NCBI RefSeq assembly: GCF_001457455.1
Contig: NZ_LN831026.1
Location: forward strand, 1,984,001 to 2,048,000
Direction: 5' to 3'
Length of the DNA: 64,000 nt
Source: Corynebacterium diphtheriae
GTDB lineage: Bacteria; Actinomycetota; Actinomycetes; Mycobacteriales; Mycobacteriaceae
The notes beneath the pieces were generated by a model. That model was not told where the DNA came from, ran no database searches, and saw only the letters and a program-made list of their open reading frames with translations. This document shows, piece after piece, positions 19,283 to 27,864 of this stretch (position 1 is its first letter; each line of letters begins with the position of its first letter). Both the position numbers and the translations under genes were made by a program.

Positions 19283-20767
19283 ATGGATCGCCATACTGCA
19301 GATTTTTGGGCCACAACGGATAACGCTGCGACCGAATACACGCAGCTCATTCTGGAGCGCAAAGAACATGGCATGGTCTTCCCTGTTCAAGGCCCCTTTT
19401 GGAACCATCAACCCTATCCCGCAAAAATTGTTCCAGACGCCCCTCGTTTCCAGCTTCATACACACGCCATGTCCCCCACGGACATCGCTATTGCGCAAGC
19501 GCTGGAGGATTCTCTGATCAGAACTCATCTGCGCGCAGAAGTCGACTGCAACTCGCCGACAAGGACCCGATCTGAGGCGCAATCTTTTCAGTGGTCTCGG
19601 AATACAGCCTCAGGCGGAGGCTTATACCCAGTGAACGTCTACAGATACAGCCCCGGAGATAGCCACCTGCCCGCTGGCCTGTACTTATTCAACCCCATAA
19701 CCTGCCAATGGCAGCAGTTGAGGGCTGATTCCCCACGAGGCGAACACTCGCGTTCTGCCGGTGAGACCCTGCTGGTTACCGTGGAGTTTTGGCGTTCAGC
19801 GTTTAAGTACGGTGACTTTGCGTATCAAGCGACCTCCGTGGATGTGGGGATCGTTGTCGCGGCGTTAGTCTCCCAACTGGATGCAGCTGTTGGGCCGGTG
19901 GCGATCGACTGGTCACCCGACGAGCTTGCTCTCTCCGAATTCCTTGGTAGTGATCCCCTCGACGAGGCCATATATTGCACGATCACGCTGCCTAACGGCT
20001 CCCCTTCAGACACTGTTACCGCTGGCGTGCCATCAGCCGTTCTCCAGACTGCTGCTCGACTCGCGCACTCGGGAACGATGCCCGTACGTTTTCCTACCAC
20101 TGTGGCTTTGCAAAAACAGCGGCTCCGAGAAATGCAGAGTATGCGTGCGCCTTTTTCTACGGAAAGAATCGCCGCCCCGCCACCAGCAATAATCAAGCGA
20201 GGGTCCAGCTCTTTTGGGCGCTATTCCGGAGCTCCAATCGACGTGGGTGTGCTTACTCGCATGGTGCAACGCGGGCGTGCCACGGCCGCTTCACTCCTGG
20301 GAACCCCTCCTGAAACTGATTATTTCTTGGGTATCCAAGCAGCCGCGCTGTGTGTCAACGTCACGGGCTTAGCACATTCTCTTATAGCGGATAGTGAGAC
20401 ATATTCTGAGTCTGCTCCTGCGCGCCCGTGTCCACAGCTTCCCGAGTTATTGCGCAACACCTATCTCCTGAAAAACTACGACCCCCTGCGCAGCTCAGCC
20501 GTCTTAGTGCTGTGCGCAGATTTGCAGCGGGTAACCACTACTTACGGCGCCTCTGGTTATCGGTGGGCATGTGCTGAGGTCGGGGCCTTTTGTCACGCTG
20601 TCTATACTGTAGCGGCACAGGAACGGGTCTCTGTGGGCGCTGTGTTGGGGTTTGATGCTCAGTACCAGCGCGACTACCTCGGTTTAGCAGATAACCTCGT
20701 CCCGATCCTCAACATTCTTGTGGGTGTGGATCGGCCTCATGCACGGTGGAGGAACTCGTTACTATGA
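19283..20767 (+). CDS. SagB-type FMN azoline dehydrogenase
   Basis: The 494-residue nitroreductase-fold protein is expected to oxidise azolines to azoles with FMN. The SagB motif SGGGLYPVNVY near residue 112 and SAFKYGDFAYQATSVDVGIV near 172 are clear. The second half (VLTRMVQRGRATAASLLG onward) is a second nitroreductase-like lobe, the long form seen in thiopeptide loci. The ATG at 19283 follows AAAGGTGG. Its last codons overlap the start of the dehydratase gene. Confidence 0.87.
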   Translation: MDRHTADFWATTDNAATEYTQLILERKEHGMVFPVQGPFWNHQPYPAKIVPDAPRFQLHTHAMSPTDIAIAQALEDSLIRTHLRAEVDCNSPTRTRSEAQSFQWSRNTASGGGLYPVNVYRYSPGDSHLPAGLYLFNPITCQWQQLRADSPRGEHSRSAGETLLVTVEFWRSAFKYGDFAYQATSVDVGIVVAALVSQLDAAVGPVAIDWSPDELALSEFLGSDPLDEAIYCTITLPNGSPSDTVTAGVPSAVLQTAARLAHSGTMPVRFPTTVALQKQRLREMQSMRAPFSTERIAAPPPAIIKRGSSSFGRYSGAPIDVGVLTRMVQRGRATAASLLGTPPETDYFLGIQAAALCVNVTGLAHSLIADSETYSESAPARPCPQLPELLRNTYLLKNYDPLRSSAVLVLCADLQRVTTTYGASGYRWACAEVGAFCHAVYTVAAQERVSVGAVLGFDAQYQRDYLGLADNLVPILNILVGVDRPHARWRNSLL

Positions 20768-23364
20768 CAACTACTTCATGGAAACTTCTTAATGAAGCCC
20801 TGGTTCGCAGCTGCAGTGTGCCGTATGAGGCGTTACGCCAGCTTTGCGACGCCCCCACCGACGCACTACTTACTGCCGATCTGGACCAGCGACTCCGCGT
20901 AAACGCGGCCCTTGATGCTCTTGATTCTGCGGCCCATCAGGACGTCGCGGGGTGCACAAACACAGTGTTGCGTCGGGCTCTACTCGATCTCAAGCGAGCT
21001 GCACATCATCATGACGTGCGCAAAGTTCGTGCCCTGCTGGCTAAAGCTACATCCGCTGGTGTGCGGTTGCCTGCTGGCGTAACGGCTGCCGCAGATACGG
21101 TGATCACTGCCGCCGAAAACGTGCTGTCCTCAGAGCAGCTGCACAAGGTACTCATGAGTTCCAAGAAAAGAGAGCGCGAGTGCCTCGGGAAGATCGCCCG
21201 TGACTGGGGAGTCGATTCAGCAGTGCTGGCTGCATCAGTCCCAGCGGCAATAGCCATCCGGAAACTGAGCACAGATTGTGAGCTGTCTGCCAAGCAGCTA
21301 GCTCGTACCCACCGCACCGCGCTGGGGTACGTGATCCGCAGCGCCACCCGGTCAGTACCGTTTTCCGCCCTGTGCGCAATCGCGCCGTCTCAGTTGTCCC
21401 GCGCCAGCCTACACTCGGATGAGACTCTTGCCCCAACATCTGTGCACACTATTGCGCGTTGGAACGTCTACGCCATGGCTCAGATTTTCTCTGCTATGAA
21501 GAAGGACTTTGGTTTTATTGCCACACTTCCGGTTCTGGTTAATCCTGACGCGTTATCAGAGCATGGTCACTGCGTACTGCCTCGGTGTTCTGTCGAATAT
21601 CTAGGGCACGTCGGCGACCGGGACTTGGCCGTTTACCGGGAGGAACGCCGAGTGGTGGATTCCAATGGACTATTTGGAAAGGTCATGGCCTTAGCCACAA
21701 GTGCTCCCCAAAACCACGAATACACGTGTGAGCAGCTGGCCGCAGAGCTCTCGGCGCGTACAGGTTTAAGCAAGGCACAAACAAAGTGCATTGTTCTCGA
21801 TGCCATCCGAATTTCGGTCTTAGTTGTTCCCACTCTCGATTTATCCCCGTCCACAGCGGTATCTGAACAGCCGATAGTTACGCACTTGGCACGTGGGTCG
21901 GACAAGGCCGTATCTGCTGCGCGTCTCATTTCCCGCATCACGGAGGAATGCAACGCGGTGGCGTCGATAAGCGACTTTGACCGCAGGCACACTCAGATCC
22001 TAGATCTCGCGCACCACCTAGATAGCCTCTGGCGGCTCGTCGATCCCAGCATGCCGGCGTTCCATACCCATGTGTATGAGGATGGGGTCGGGAAAGAATC
22101 GACGGTTCCCTCCTCCATCGTGGACTCGTGCACAGCCCTTGACTGGGAAGCTCTCGCAGACCTAGTCGATCTGCTTGATGTGCGGCAGGCAGAACGCGCG
22201 TTGTTTGAGGAGTTTGTGTCCGCAAAATTCCCCCGTGGGGAAATCTGCCACGATGTTCCGGCGGTGGTCAATAGTTTTGTCTCCGAGGTCCTCACGCCGC
22301 TGCGGCAGGTTGATATTGAGGCAGTTGATGAAAATGACCTGAAGTCCACTGCATCGTTGCCACTGGGTAAGGCATGGGAATGGATTCGGGCGCGGCGCCG
22401 CTTCCTAGCACACGTAACCGAGTTAAGAAACAACGCCGCTGGTCCCGTGGATATACGGAATCTCCTCACCAACTATCGTCCACTTGTGCAGTCTCGCAGG
22501 TATCCGCTTCGATCTTTAAACGCATACGTTCAGCAAGGCGACGAGGCCAAAGTCGTGATTAACCGGACGCTCGGCGGCCCAGGCTTCCCGTGGTCTCGGT
22601 TCGCGCATGCGATGCCGGATTCCGCAGCACGCGCATGGTCCGAATTATCGGATTACGCGTCTGACGCTGGGGTGACGCTTGTCGAGTTGACAGCCGGAAA
22701 AGTGGTCTCCAACCTCAACGCACATCCGGCCACCTACCCAACCACTCTCCTCATCCCAGGGCATCCTCGAGAAACCACACGGTCGTCTGATATTCGACTC
22801 GCAGACACGCAGTTGGCCTACTGCGCATCCAGCGGACGCTTGCAGCTTTTCGACGCCCACGGCACCGAGCTCCTCCCCGCATACATGGGATACATCACTG
22901 ACCGGGGACTGCCATTATCTACGCAAGTCCTCATGCTCCTAGCGCCACCCATGCATTGTTCCTTGGACTTTTTCCCGCGCACGAGTTCAGAGATAGTGCA
23001 TCAGGCTCGTCTACTCCTAGGAGATGTTGTTCTTGCGCGAGAAAGCTGGATTTTTCCCACCTCAAGCACCTCTATGGATATTCCGTGTCTCCTAGAAGAG
23101 GCACTGGTGTGGTGGCGCAGCATTGCCCGACATCACGACCTACCCGAGTGCGGAGTTCTGCGAACATTCGATGCCCACGGCGTTGTGGGTAAAGGACAGT
23201 TTTATAACTCCCAAATCATGGGAACGATCACCAACCTCATACGCGCATTGCGCAACGCTCACTACGGGTTTGTGATTGAGGAATTCTTTCCCCACGTCGG
23301 CGCGTCCGGTGTAGCACAGGAATACATAGTAACAGGAATGCGCTCTTTGAAGGAGGGTATCTAA
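20764..23364 (+). CDS. LanB-like dehydratase, glutamylation protein
   Basis: The 866-residue protein matches the N-terminal part of lantibiotic dehydratases (Lant_dehydr_N), the class that uses glutamyl-tRNA to glutamylate Ser/Thr. It opens with the family-like VRSCSVPYEALRQLC and has RTALGYVIRSATRSVPFSAL. The C-terminal third (LLIPGHPRETTRSSDIRL, LDFFPRTSSEIVH) resembles TbtB/GodF-type proteins. The elimination part is a separate gene, which makes this a split LanB. It is coupled to both neighbours (ATGA overlap upstream, TAATG downstream). Confidence 0.85.
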   Translation: MTTTSWKLLNEALVRSCSVPYEALRQLCDAPTDALLTADLDQRLRVNAALDALDSAAHQDVAGCTNTVLRRALLDLKRAAHHHDVRKVRALLAKATSAGVRLPAGVTAAADTVITAAENVLSSEQLHKVLMSSKKRERECLGKIARDWGVDSAVLAASVPAAIAIRKLSTDCELSAKQLARTHRTALGYVIRSATRSVPFSALCAIAPSQLSRASLHSDETLAPTSVHTIARWNVYAMAQIFSAMKKDFGFIATLPVLVNPDALSEHGHCVLPRCSVEYLGHVGDRDLAVYREERRVVDSNGLFGKVMALATSAPQNHEYTCEQLAAELSARTGLSKAQTKCIVLDAIRISVLVVPTLDLSPSTAVSEQPIVTHLARGSDKAVSAARLISRITEECNAVASISDFDRRHTQILDLAHHLDSLWRLVDPSMPAFHTHVYEDGVGKESTVPSSIVDSCTALDWEALADLVDLLDVRQAERALFEEFVSAKFPRGEICHDVPAVVNSFVSEVLTPLRQVDIEAVDENDLKSTASLPLGKAWEWIRARRRFLAHVTELRNNAAGPVDIRNLLTNYRPLVQSRRYPLRSLNAYVQQGDEAKVVINRTLGGPGFPWSRFAHAMPDSAARAWSELSDYASDAGVTLVELTAGKVVSNLNAHPATYPTTLLIPGHPRETTRSSDIRLADTQLAYCASSGRLQLFDAHGTELLPAYMGYITDRGLPLSTQVLMLLAPPMHCSLDFFPRTSSEIVHQARLLLGDVVLARESWIFPTSSTSMDIPCLLEEALVWWRSIARHHDLPECGVLRTFDAHGVVGKGQFYNSQIMGTITNLIRALRNAHYGFVIEEFFPHVGASGVAQEYIVTGMRSLKEGI

Positions 23365-24377
23365 TGCGTACAACCGACCCCTGGCTCGCTTTTCATATTT
23401 TTTATGGAGAAGACCCTTCTCTCTTGCTCCGCGACTGCCTGCTGCCTTTTGCTCATACATGCGTTGCAGAAGGACTGGTAAAACGATTTTTCCATATGAA
23501 TTACTGGTTGGAGGGCGCACACGTCCGCTTAAGGCTAGAGCTTTGCAATCCGGCAGATCGCGAGCGCGTCGTATGCGCAGCGCATCAGGCTATCCAACCG
23601 TGGATTGACTCCCATCCTTCCAGCGCTCCCCAGCTGTCCCTGTGCAATCCCGAAGGTTATCGGCGCCTCTTTGAACACGAGTACCCCATGTCCAGGTTCT
23701 CCGACTATATCGATCAGGATGGTCTGCCCCGTCTACAGCCAGATAACTGCATCCGAGAACGCTACTACGAGCGTGAATATGACCGCTACGGCGGACAGAT
23801 AGGGATGTCGCTTAGCCAAGATGTTTTTCAAACCTCGACGTTGTTCGTCGAGAAGCTTTTACACTCTGGCGTTTTAGAAGCACGTACCTCACGACTAGCC
23901 GCAGCTGCGCTAGGAATGATCTGCACCGCGCATACAGTTTTGGATTCCGACGCAGCCATAGGACGCTTTTGGGAAAGCTATCACGCAGGTTGGACCTCGT
24001 CTTTTTCCATGCCCACCAGCTACACCTCGCCCACGGCACAGCACAAAATCGCCACCGAGGCTCAGGCGCTCTCACGTGCAGCCACGCCATTTCGTGCGGC
24101 CTTGCGCCACGCCCCAGACGGTTCAAATCTTCCCGAACCCTATGCCACTTTTACTCAACGCATGACCTCTCTCATGCGCAAACTCCACGATGCATATGAT
24201 TCCCGAGAGCTCGATTTTGGTGATTCTGCCGCAGAGGCCGGCCACACGTGGAAAGAAAATTCCATTTTTCTTCTGCGCTCCTATGTCCATATGACCAACA
24301 ACAGAATGTCCGTCAATATCTCGGATGAGGCCTATTTAGCTTATTTACTGCACGCGTTATATCAGGAGTCATTATGA
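23364..24377 (+). CDS. Split LanB elimination-type (SpaB_C) enzyme
   Basis: The 337-residue protein of the thiopeptide-type biosynthesis domain family (SpaB_C) starts DPWLAFHIFYGEDPSLLLRD and contains FHMNYWLEGAHVRLRLEL near residue 45, the hallmark of the family. It probably eliminates glutamate from glutamylated Ser/Thr to give dehydroalanine or dehydrobutyrine. Pyridine synthases of thiopeptides share this fold, so that role cannot be excluded, but only one such gene is present. It has AGGAGG eight bases before its ATG and ends in an ATGA overlap. Confidence 0.82.
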   Translation: MRTTDPWLAFHIFYGEDPSLLLRDCLLPFAHTCVAEGLVKRFFHMNYWLEGAHVRLRLELCNPADRERVVCAAHQAIQPWIDSHPSSAPQLSLCNPEGYRRLFEHEYPMSRFSDYIDQDGLPRLQPDNCIRERYYEREYDRYGGQIGMSLSQDVFQTSTLFVEKLLHSGVLEARTSRLAAAALGMICTAHTVLDSDAAIGRFWESYHAGWTSSFSMPTSYTSPTAQHKIATEAQALSRAATPFRAALRHAPDGSNLPEPYATFTQRMTSLMRKLHDAYDSRELDFGDSAAEAGHTWKENSIFLLRSYVHMTNNRMSVNISDEAYLAYLLHALYQESL

Positions 24378-25351
24378 CCAGCATTCATGATCTTCGGTTT
24401 GCTCCCGGCGCGGCATTGGGTCCTATTATCCACAGTCCTGAACGAAGTTTCGCAGTAGCGCGTAATCCACAGGGTGAGCTCAGCGAGCTAGGCCCACAGG
24501 CCTGGATGCTGCTGGATCTCTTCCGGCAACGCGATAATGGGGATAGCGTCGACATGAGAATGCTTGCCATTCCGCAAGTTGCTCAAGCCGTACGTGCAAT
24601 GGAACACCGGGGACTGCTTACTGCGGCCCCAGATACCGGCGCGTCTTCCCATCCCATAGGTATATTGGGGCGACCCCGTGGAGTGTGGTTCGTTTCTTTT
24701 GTCACCTTAGTCATGGCACTTGCGGCGGCATCGACGGCCCTGCTCCTGTCTGCGGGCTCCGCTTTTACCCAAACGCATAGCGCGCCTGACCTCACCGGTT
24801 TTTTCACGATTCTCGCCGGCATCATCATCACTATCATCGCCCACGAATGCGCTCACGGCATCGCATTTTTCCTGCTAACAGGAATCAAACCGACAGCTTT
24901 TTCCGTTGCTTCTTTTCCCCGCCGGTTCCTCAGCCTGCAGCTACCTGGAATATTAGCGGTGTCCTCCCGCGCCGGGAGAGTCGCAGTGCTTGCGGTCGGG
25001 CCCGCGACCACGCTGATCTTTACGGGCCTTGCTGTGGTCCTCTACCACGAGGGGGTGCTTCCCGACGGCGCCGCATGGCTACCCAGAATCTTATTTATAA
25101 CGTTTATCGGTTCGCTTATTCCCGTACCTAATTCAGATGGAACAAAGATTTTGGAGGCGATATCCAGAATCAATAATTTACCAAAGTTTGCATGGTATTT
25201 TGCCCGGAAAAAACAACTGCGTTCAGAGATATTTCAACAGCAAATTGTTACCATAATTGTTATTTACATTTCACTTTATTTGGGTAACATAATGTTATGG
25301 GCAATCATAGTGCTATTCTTTATAGTTCTCCCTGGTAGTCCATATCAGTAG
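24374..25351 (+). CDS. M50-like membrane metalloprotease with N-terminal wing-like domain
   Basis: The 325-residue protein has a soluble N-terminal 90 residues (LRFAPGAALGPIIHSPER to AVRAMEHRGLLTAAP) resembling a PqqD-like or winged-helix segment. Several membrane helices follow. The second helical pair carries IIAHECAHGIAFFL, an HExxH zinc motif, and a later PVPNSDGTKILEA supplies the NxDG-type third ligand of site-2-protease (M50) enzymes. In this locus a role in leader removal or export-linked cleavage is the simplest guess. Its C-terminal 80 residues are AT-rich, unlike its start. The precursor gene follows. Confidence 0.78.
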   Translation: MTSIHDLRFAPGAALGPIIHSPERSFAVARNPQGELSELGPQAWMLLDLFRQRDNGDSVDMRMLAIPQVAQAVRAMEHRGLLTAAPDTGASSHPIGILGRPRGVWFVSFVTLVMALAAASTALLLSAGSAFTQTHSAPDLTGFFTILAGIIITIIAHECAHGIAFFLLTGIKPTAFSVASFPRRFLSLQLPGILAVSSRAGRVAVLAVGPATTLIFTGLAVVLYHEGVLPDGAAWLPRILFITFIGSLIPVPNSDGTKILEAISRINNLPKFAWYFARKKQLRSEIFQQQIVTIIVIYISLYLGNIMLWAIIVLFFIVLPGSPYQ

Positions 25352-25389
25352 TCCAACCGCACAACATCCCATGAAAGGAGCACACCATC

Positions 25390-25560
25390 ATGACAAGCAT
25401 GCACAGAGACGCTATGTCCGGTCTCAACCTAGATTTGCTCGCAATGGAGGTCGAGGGTCTTGAGGTAAACGACTACGTCGATGCTGATGACACCGCATTC
25501 TTCAGCATGTGTTCGTCCACTACCTCTTCCTCCTCCTGCATTTCCACGTCTTCCTCCTAG
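25390..25560 (+). CDS. RiPP precursor peptide with Ser/Thr/Cys core
   Basis: This 56-residue peptide has a thiopeptide-like acidic leader (LNLDLLAMEVEGLEVNDY, residues 12-29). The tail SMCSSTTSSSSCISTSSS (residues 39-56) has two Cys, twelve Ser and two or three Thr, so nearly every residue is modifiable to azole or dehydro form. A clear AAAGGAG lies nine bases before the ATG. The gene sits among the modifying enzymes and is followed by a hairpin. The cleavage point is unknown; a site near the DDTAFF stretch is plausible. It is too short for many gene finders and could be missed. Confidence 0.85.
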   Translation: MTSMHRDAMSGLNLDLLAMEVEGLEVNDYVDADDTAFFSMCSSTTSSSSCISTSSS

Positions 25561-25588
25561 CTCCAAGCTTTCTTCTCTAAGGAAGCTG

Positions 25589-25621
25589 CCGGAGCACAGC
25601 GACTTCCCCGTTGTGCTCCGG
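25589..25621 (+). terminator. Hairpin after precursor gene (attenuator-like)
   Basis: A 13-bp stem pairs 25589-25601 with 25609-25621 (CCGGAGCACAGCG and CGTTGTGCTCCGG, one G-T pair) around a seven-base loop. No T run follows, so it is more likely a partial terminator or 3'-end stabiliser that raises precursor over enzyme transcript. It would also shield the GTG codon at 25611. Confidence 0.65.
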
Positions 25622-25634
25622 TTCTGCATGCGAC

Positions 25635-27086
25635 ATGACTAGTGCTTCTTTACTCGCGTTTACTGCTCCTGCAGATACACCTCCGCCACGCGAAGTCGAC
25701 CACCGTCGGACGGCTGGCTTTGCTACCACGCATGCCTTAAAAGTCCTCCGCGATGCGGCTGCCGACCTATCAGATGACTCCATCTGGGCCATTCATGTGC
25801 TTACCAGCCAGATCATTAAGGCTCCTCGCCCCGCGCCTGTTGCGGAGGCAGGGTCCCATAGGCTCCCGCTGGATGCCCTCGATGGAATAGTCCATTCTGC
25901 GCTCGCCCCCTTCGTGGGGATTCTTGGCCCTGGCCACTCGGATCGAGGCTGGACTACGTCCGTCCCGTTTTCTGGCGTAACCCGCATAAGAACCCCTCTC
26001 TGCCACCTCGACCTCACCTGGTCGGGGCAGACAGAGTCGCTACACCACAGTCGAAACATTGCAGCCCTGGAAGGCCTGGAGAGATTGTGCTGTGCTCATT
26101 CCAGGGGAAGAGTGACTGTGGGGCCGGCGACCAGCTTTTCAGGAAAAGTTGTGTCCCCTACGCAGCTAGGATTCGGGGCGGACATGCTCGCCCTCAATAG
26201 CGGCTTGGTTCCATGGTCGCCTGATGAGCCACACATGTGGGTGGAGGGACGCAATCTTCGCACGCACGATTCTGTGTTTCTGCCCGTTGAATGCGTTTAT
26301 TACGGAGACGTTCCAGCGCGTCGTTGGGCCGTGGGCAATTCCTCTGGCTCAGCCATTGGAGTTTCACTGGCCGATGCCACCCATGCGGCATGCCTTGAGC
26401 TCATCGAACGCGATGCCATCATGTCCACGTGGGTGCGATCGATTCCTACCCAGCCCATCCTCCCCAGCTCTATTGCCGAACTCGGCCCGCTACTCTGCCG
26501 TGCACGGATACTGAGGCTTCGGATCCGACTCGCCCGGGCCTATACCGATCTCGGATTCCCCGTGGTTATCGCCTGCGTCGACGACGGCGTGGCAGTGTCT
26601 TTAGGATCGGCCTGCCGCGATTCGCTTAGTGCTGCAGCCGTCGCAGCTCTCAACGAAGCTTGGGCTTTTTACCCCGAGCGGAAGCGCGTTCGCAGTGCCG
26701 GGTCAGCTGTGCCGGAACATATTCGTTCTGTCCTTGACCACGCTAATCAGGTGTCGCTCCCAGAGTGGACAACCCCCATCGACAGGCTACTCGGCGCAGA
26801 TCAACCACCGCGTCGGTGCAGCAGGGCTGAAGACTCAGTTACCCCGTCTGCTCTCGCAGCGCTTATCGACGCCGGCTTTGACCCCATCCGCATAAATACC
26901 ACGCTGGCCGAGGTTCAGGAATATGGCCTCACAGCCGTGACCGTGGTCGTCCCAGGCCTCGTCCCTATCGACTTTGGTTGGGACCGCCAACGAGCACAGT
27001 TTATGGAGCGACCCGCCCAGCTTTGCAGCCAAGCAACCGGTGGCATCATAAACCCATTAGAAACGACGTGCCACCCCTTTGCGTAA
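25635..27086 (+). CDS. Second YcaO-domain protein of RiPP locus
   Basis: The 483-residue YcaO homologue has ATP-site motifs SRNIAALEGLERLC and SSGSAIGVSLADATHAACLELIERDA. It lacks a PxPxP tail (it ends TCHPFA) and the cysteine-rich N-terminus of the first YcaO, and differs widely from it. It may act on a different residue class, such as oxazoline formation at Ser/Thr, or make another backbone change. No TfuA partner was seen, which argues against a classical thioamide role. The start is uncertain (ATG 25635 or GTG 25611); no good ribosome site is visible. Confidence 0.8.
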   Translation: MTSASLLAFTAPADTPPPREVDHRRTAGFATTHALKVLRDAAADLSDDSIWAIHVLTSQIIKAPRPAPVAEAGSHRLPLDALDGIVHSALAPFVGILGPGHSDRGWTTSVPFSGVTRIRTPLCHLDLTWSGQTESLHHSRNIAALEGLERLCCAHSRGRVTVGPATSFSGKVVSPTQLGFGADMLALNSGLVPWSPDEPHMWVEGRNLRTHDSVFLPVECVYYGDVPARRWAVGNSSGSAIGVSLADATHAACLELIERDAIMSTWVRSIPTQPILPSSIAELGPLLCRARILRLRIRLARAYTDLGFPVVIACVDDGVAVSLGSACRDSLSAAAVAALNEAWAFYPERKRVRSAGSAVPEHIRSVLDHANQVSLPEWTTPIDRLLGADQPPRRCSRAEDSVTPSALAALIDAGFDPIRINTTLAEVQEYGLTAVTVVVPGLVPIDFGWDRQRAQFMERPAQLCSQATGGIINPLETTCHPFA

Positions 27087-27105
27087 CCGCTCCGAGGCAC
27101 TACCT

Positions 27106-27864
27106 TTATCGTTTTTGCTGGCGTTTCGACGCCGCGAAGGCTAGTAGCGCAAACACAACAGCCCACGCGGTGATATTCGCTACGGCCCACCACAGGGGAG
27201 CAGAGGCTAATGTCCCATCCGCAGCGGCCTCTTCTGCGCCAGATATAGGAAAACGCGCTAGTTTATTTACCCCGTAGAGCGGCATGAAACGTGACATGGA
27301 GAGCAAAAATCCGCTGAGCGGAATGAACATGTTGGACAAAAATGCGCAGATCAGTACGCCGAAAGAGGCAATGGACAAGGCAGCCTCACCGCGAATAAGC
27401 AGTGCGATTCCCAGCCCAAAGAGCGCAAAAGGTACCGCCGTAAGCCATGACGCTAAGAACGCCAAAGCCCACCGAAGATCGCCTTCTATCTGGGCCGTCG
27501 TCAAAGCGCCGATGGCGTACACCACGATGACTGGGGCAAGGGAAACCACCAAAACCGTAAATACCTTGGTAGCAATGTATTTCCCGCCAACGAGAGGGGT
27601 CATCGCCAACTGGCGTCCCCAGCCTTTTTCCTGCTCCAGCGCCGAAGCGGCAGCAAGGCTCGTCGCCACGGTGACAGAACCATAGGCAGCCATCGATGCC
27701 ATCACTGTCGCGCTTACATTGCCGTGCCCCAGCTTGATCTCCCCATAACTTTGGATAGCACCAAAAAGGATGTACATTCCCGCTGGCAGCAAGATTGCGA
27801 ATACTAGGTTCGCCGGATTACGCACGATGCGCTTGACGTCTATGAGACCAAACCGAATATTCAT
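27106..27864 (-). CDS. ABC-2 type transporter permease
   Basis: The 252-residue membrane protein has about six helices and the ABC-2 permease start MNIRFGLIDVKRIVRNPANLVFAILLPAGMYILFG, with SALEQEKGWGRQLAMTPL in the cytosolic loop. It overlaps the ATPase stop by four bases, forming one transporter unit. It converges with the second YcaO. Export of, or immunity to, the RiPP is the obvious hypothesis, though such pairs also occur independently in corynebacteria. Confidence 0.85.
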   Translation of the reverse strand: MNIRFGLIDVKRIVRNPANLVFAILLPAGMYILFGAIQSYGEIKLGHGNVSATVMASMAAYGSVTVATSLAAASALEQEKGWGRQLAMTPLVGGKYIATKVFTVLVVSLAPVIVVYAIGALTTAQIEGDLRWALAFLASWLTAVPFALFGLGIALLIRGEAALSIASFGVLICAFLSNMFIPLSGFLLSMSRFMPLYGVNKLARFPISGAEEAAADGTLASAPLWWAVANITAWAVVFALLAFAASKRQQKR

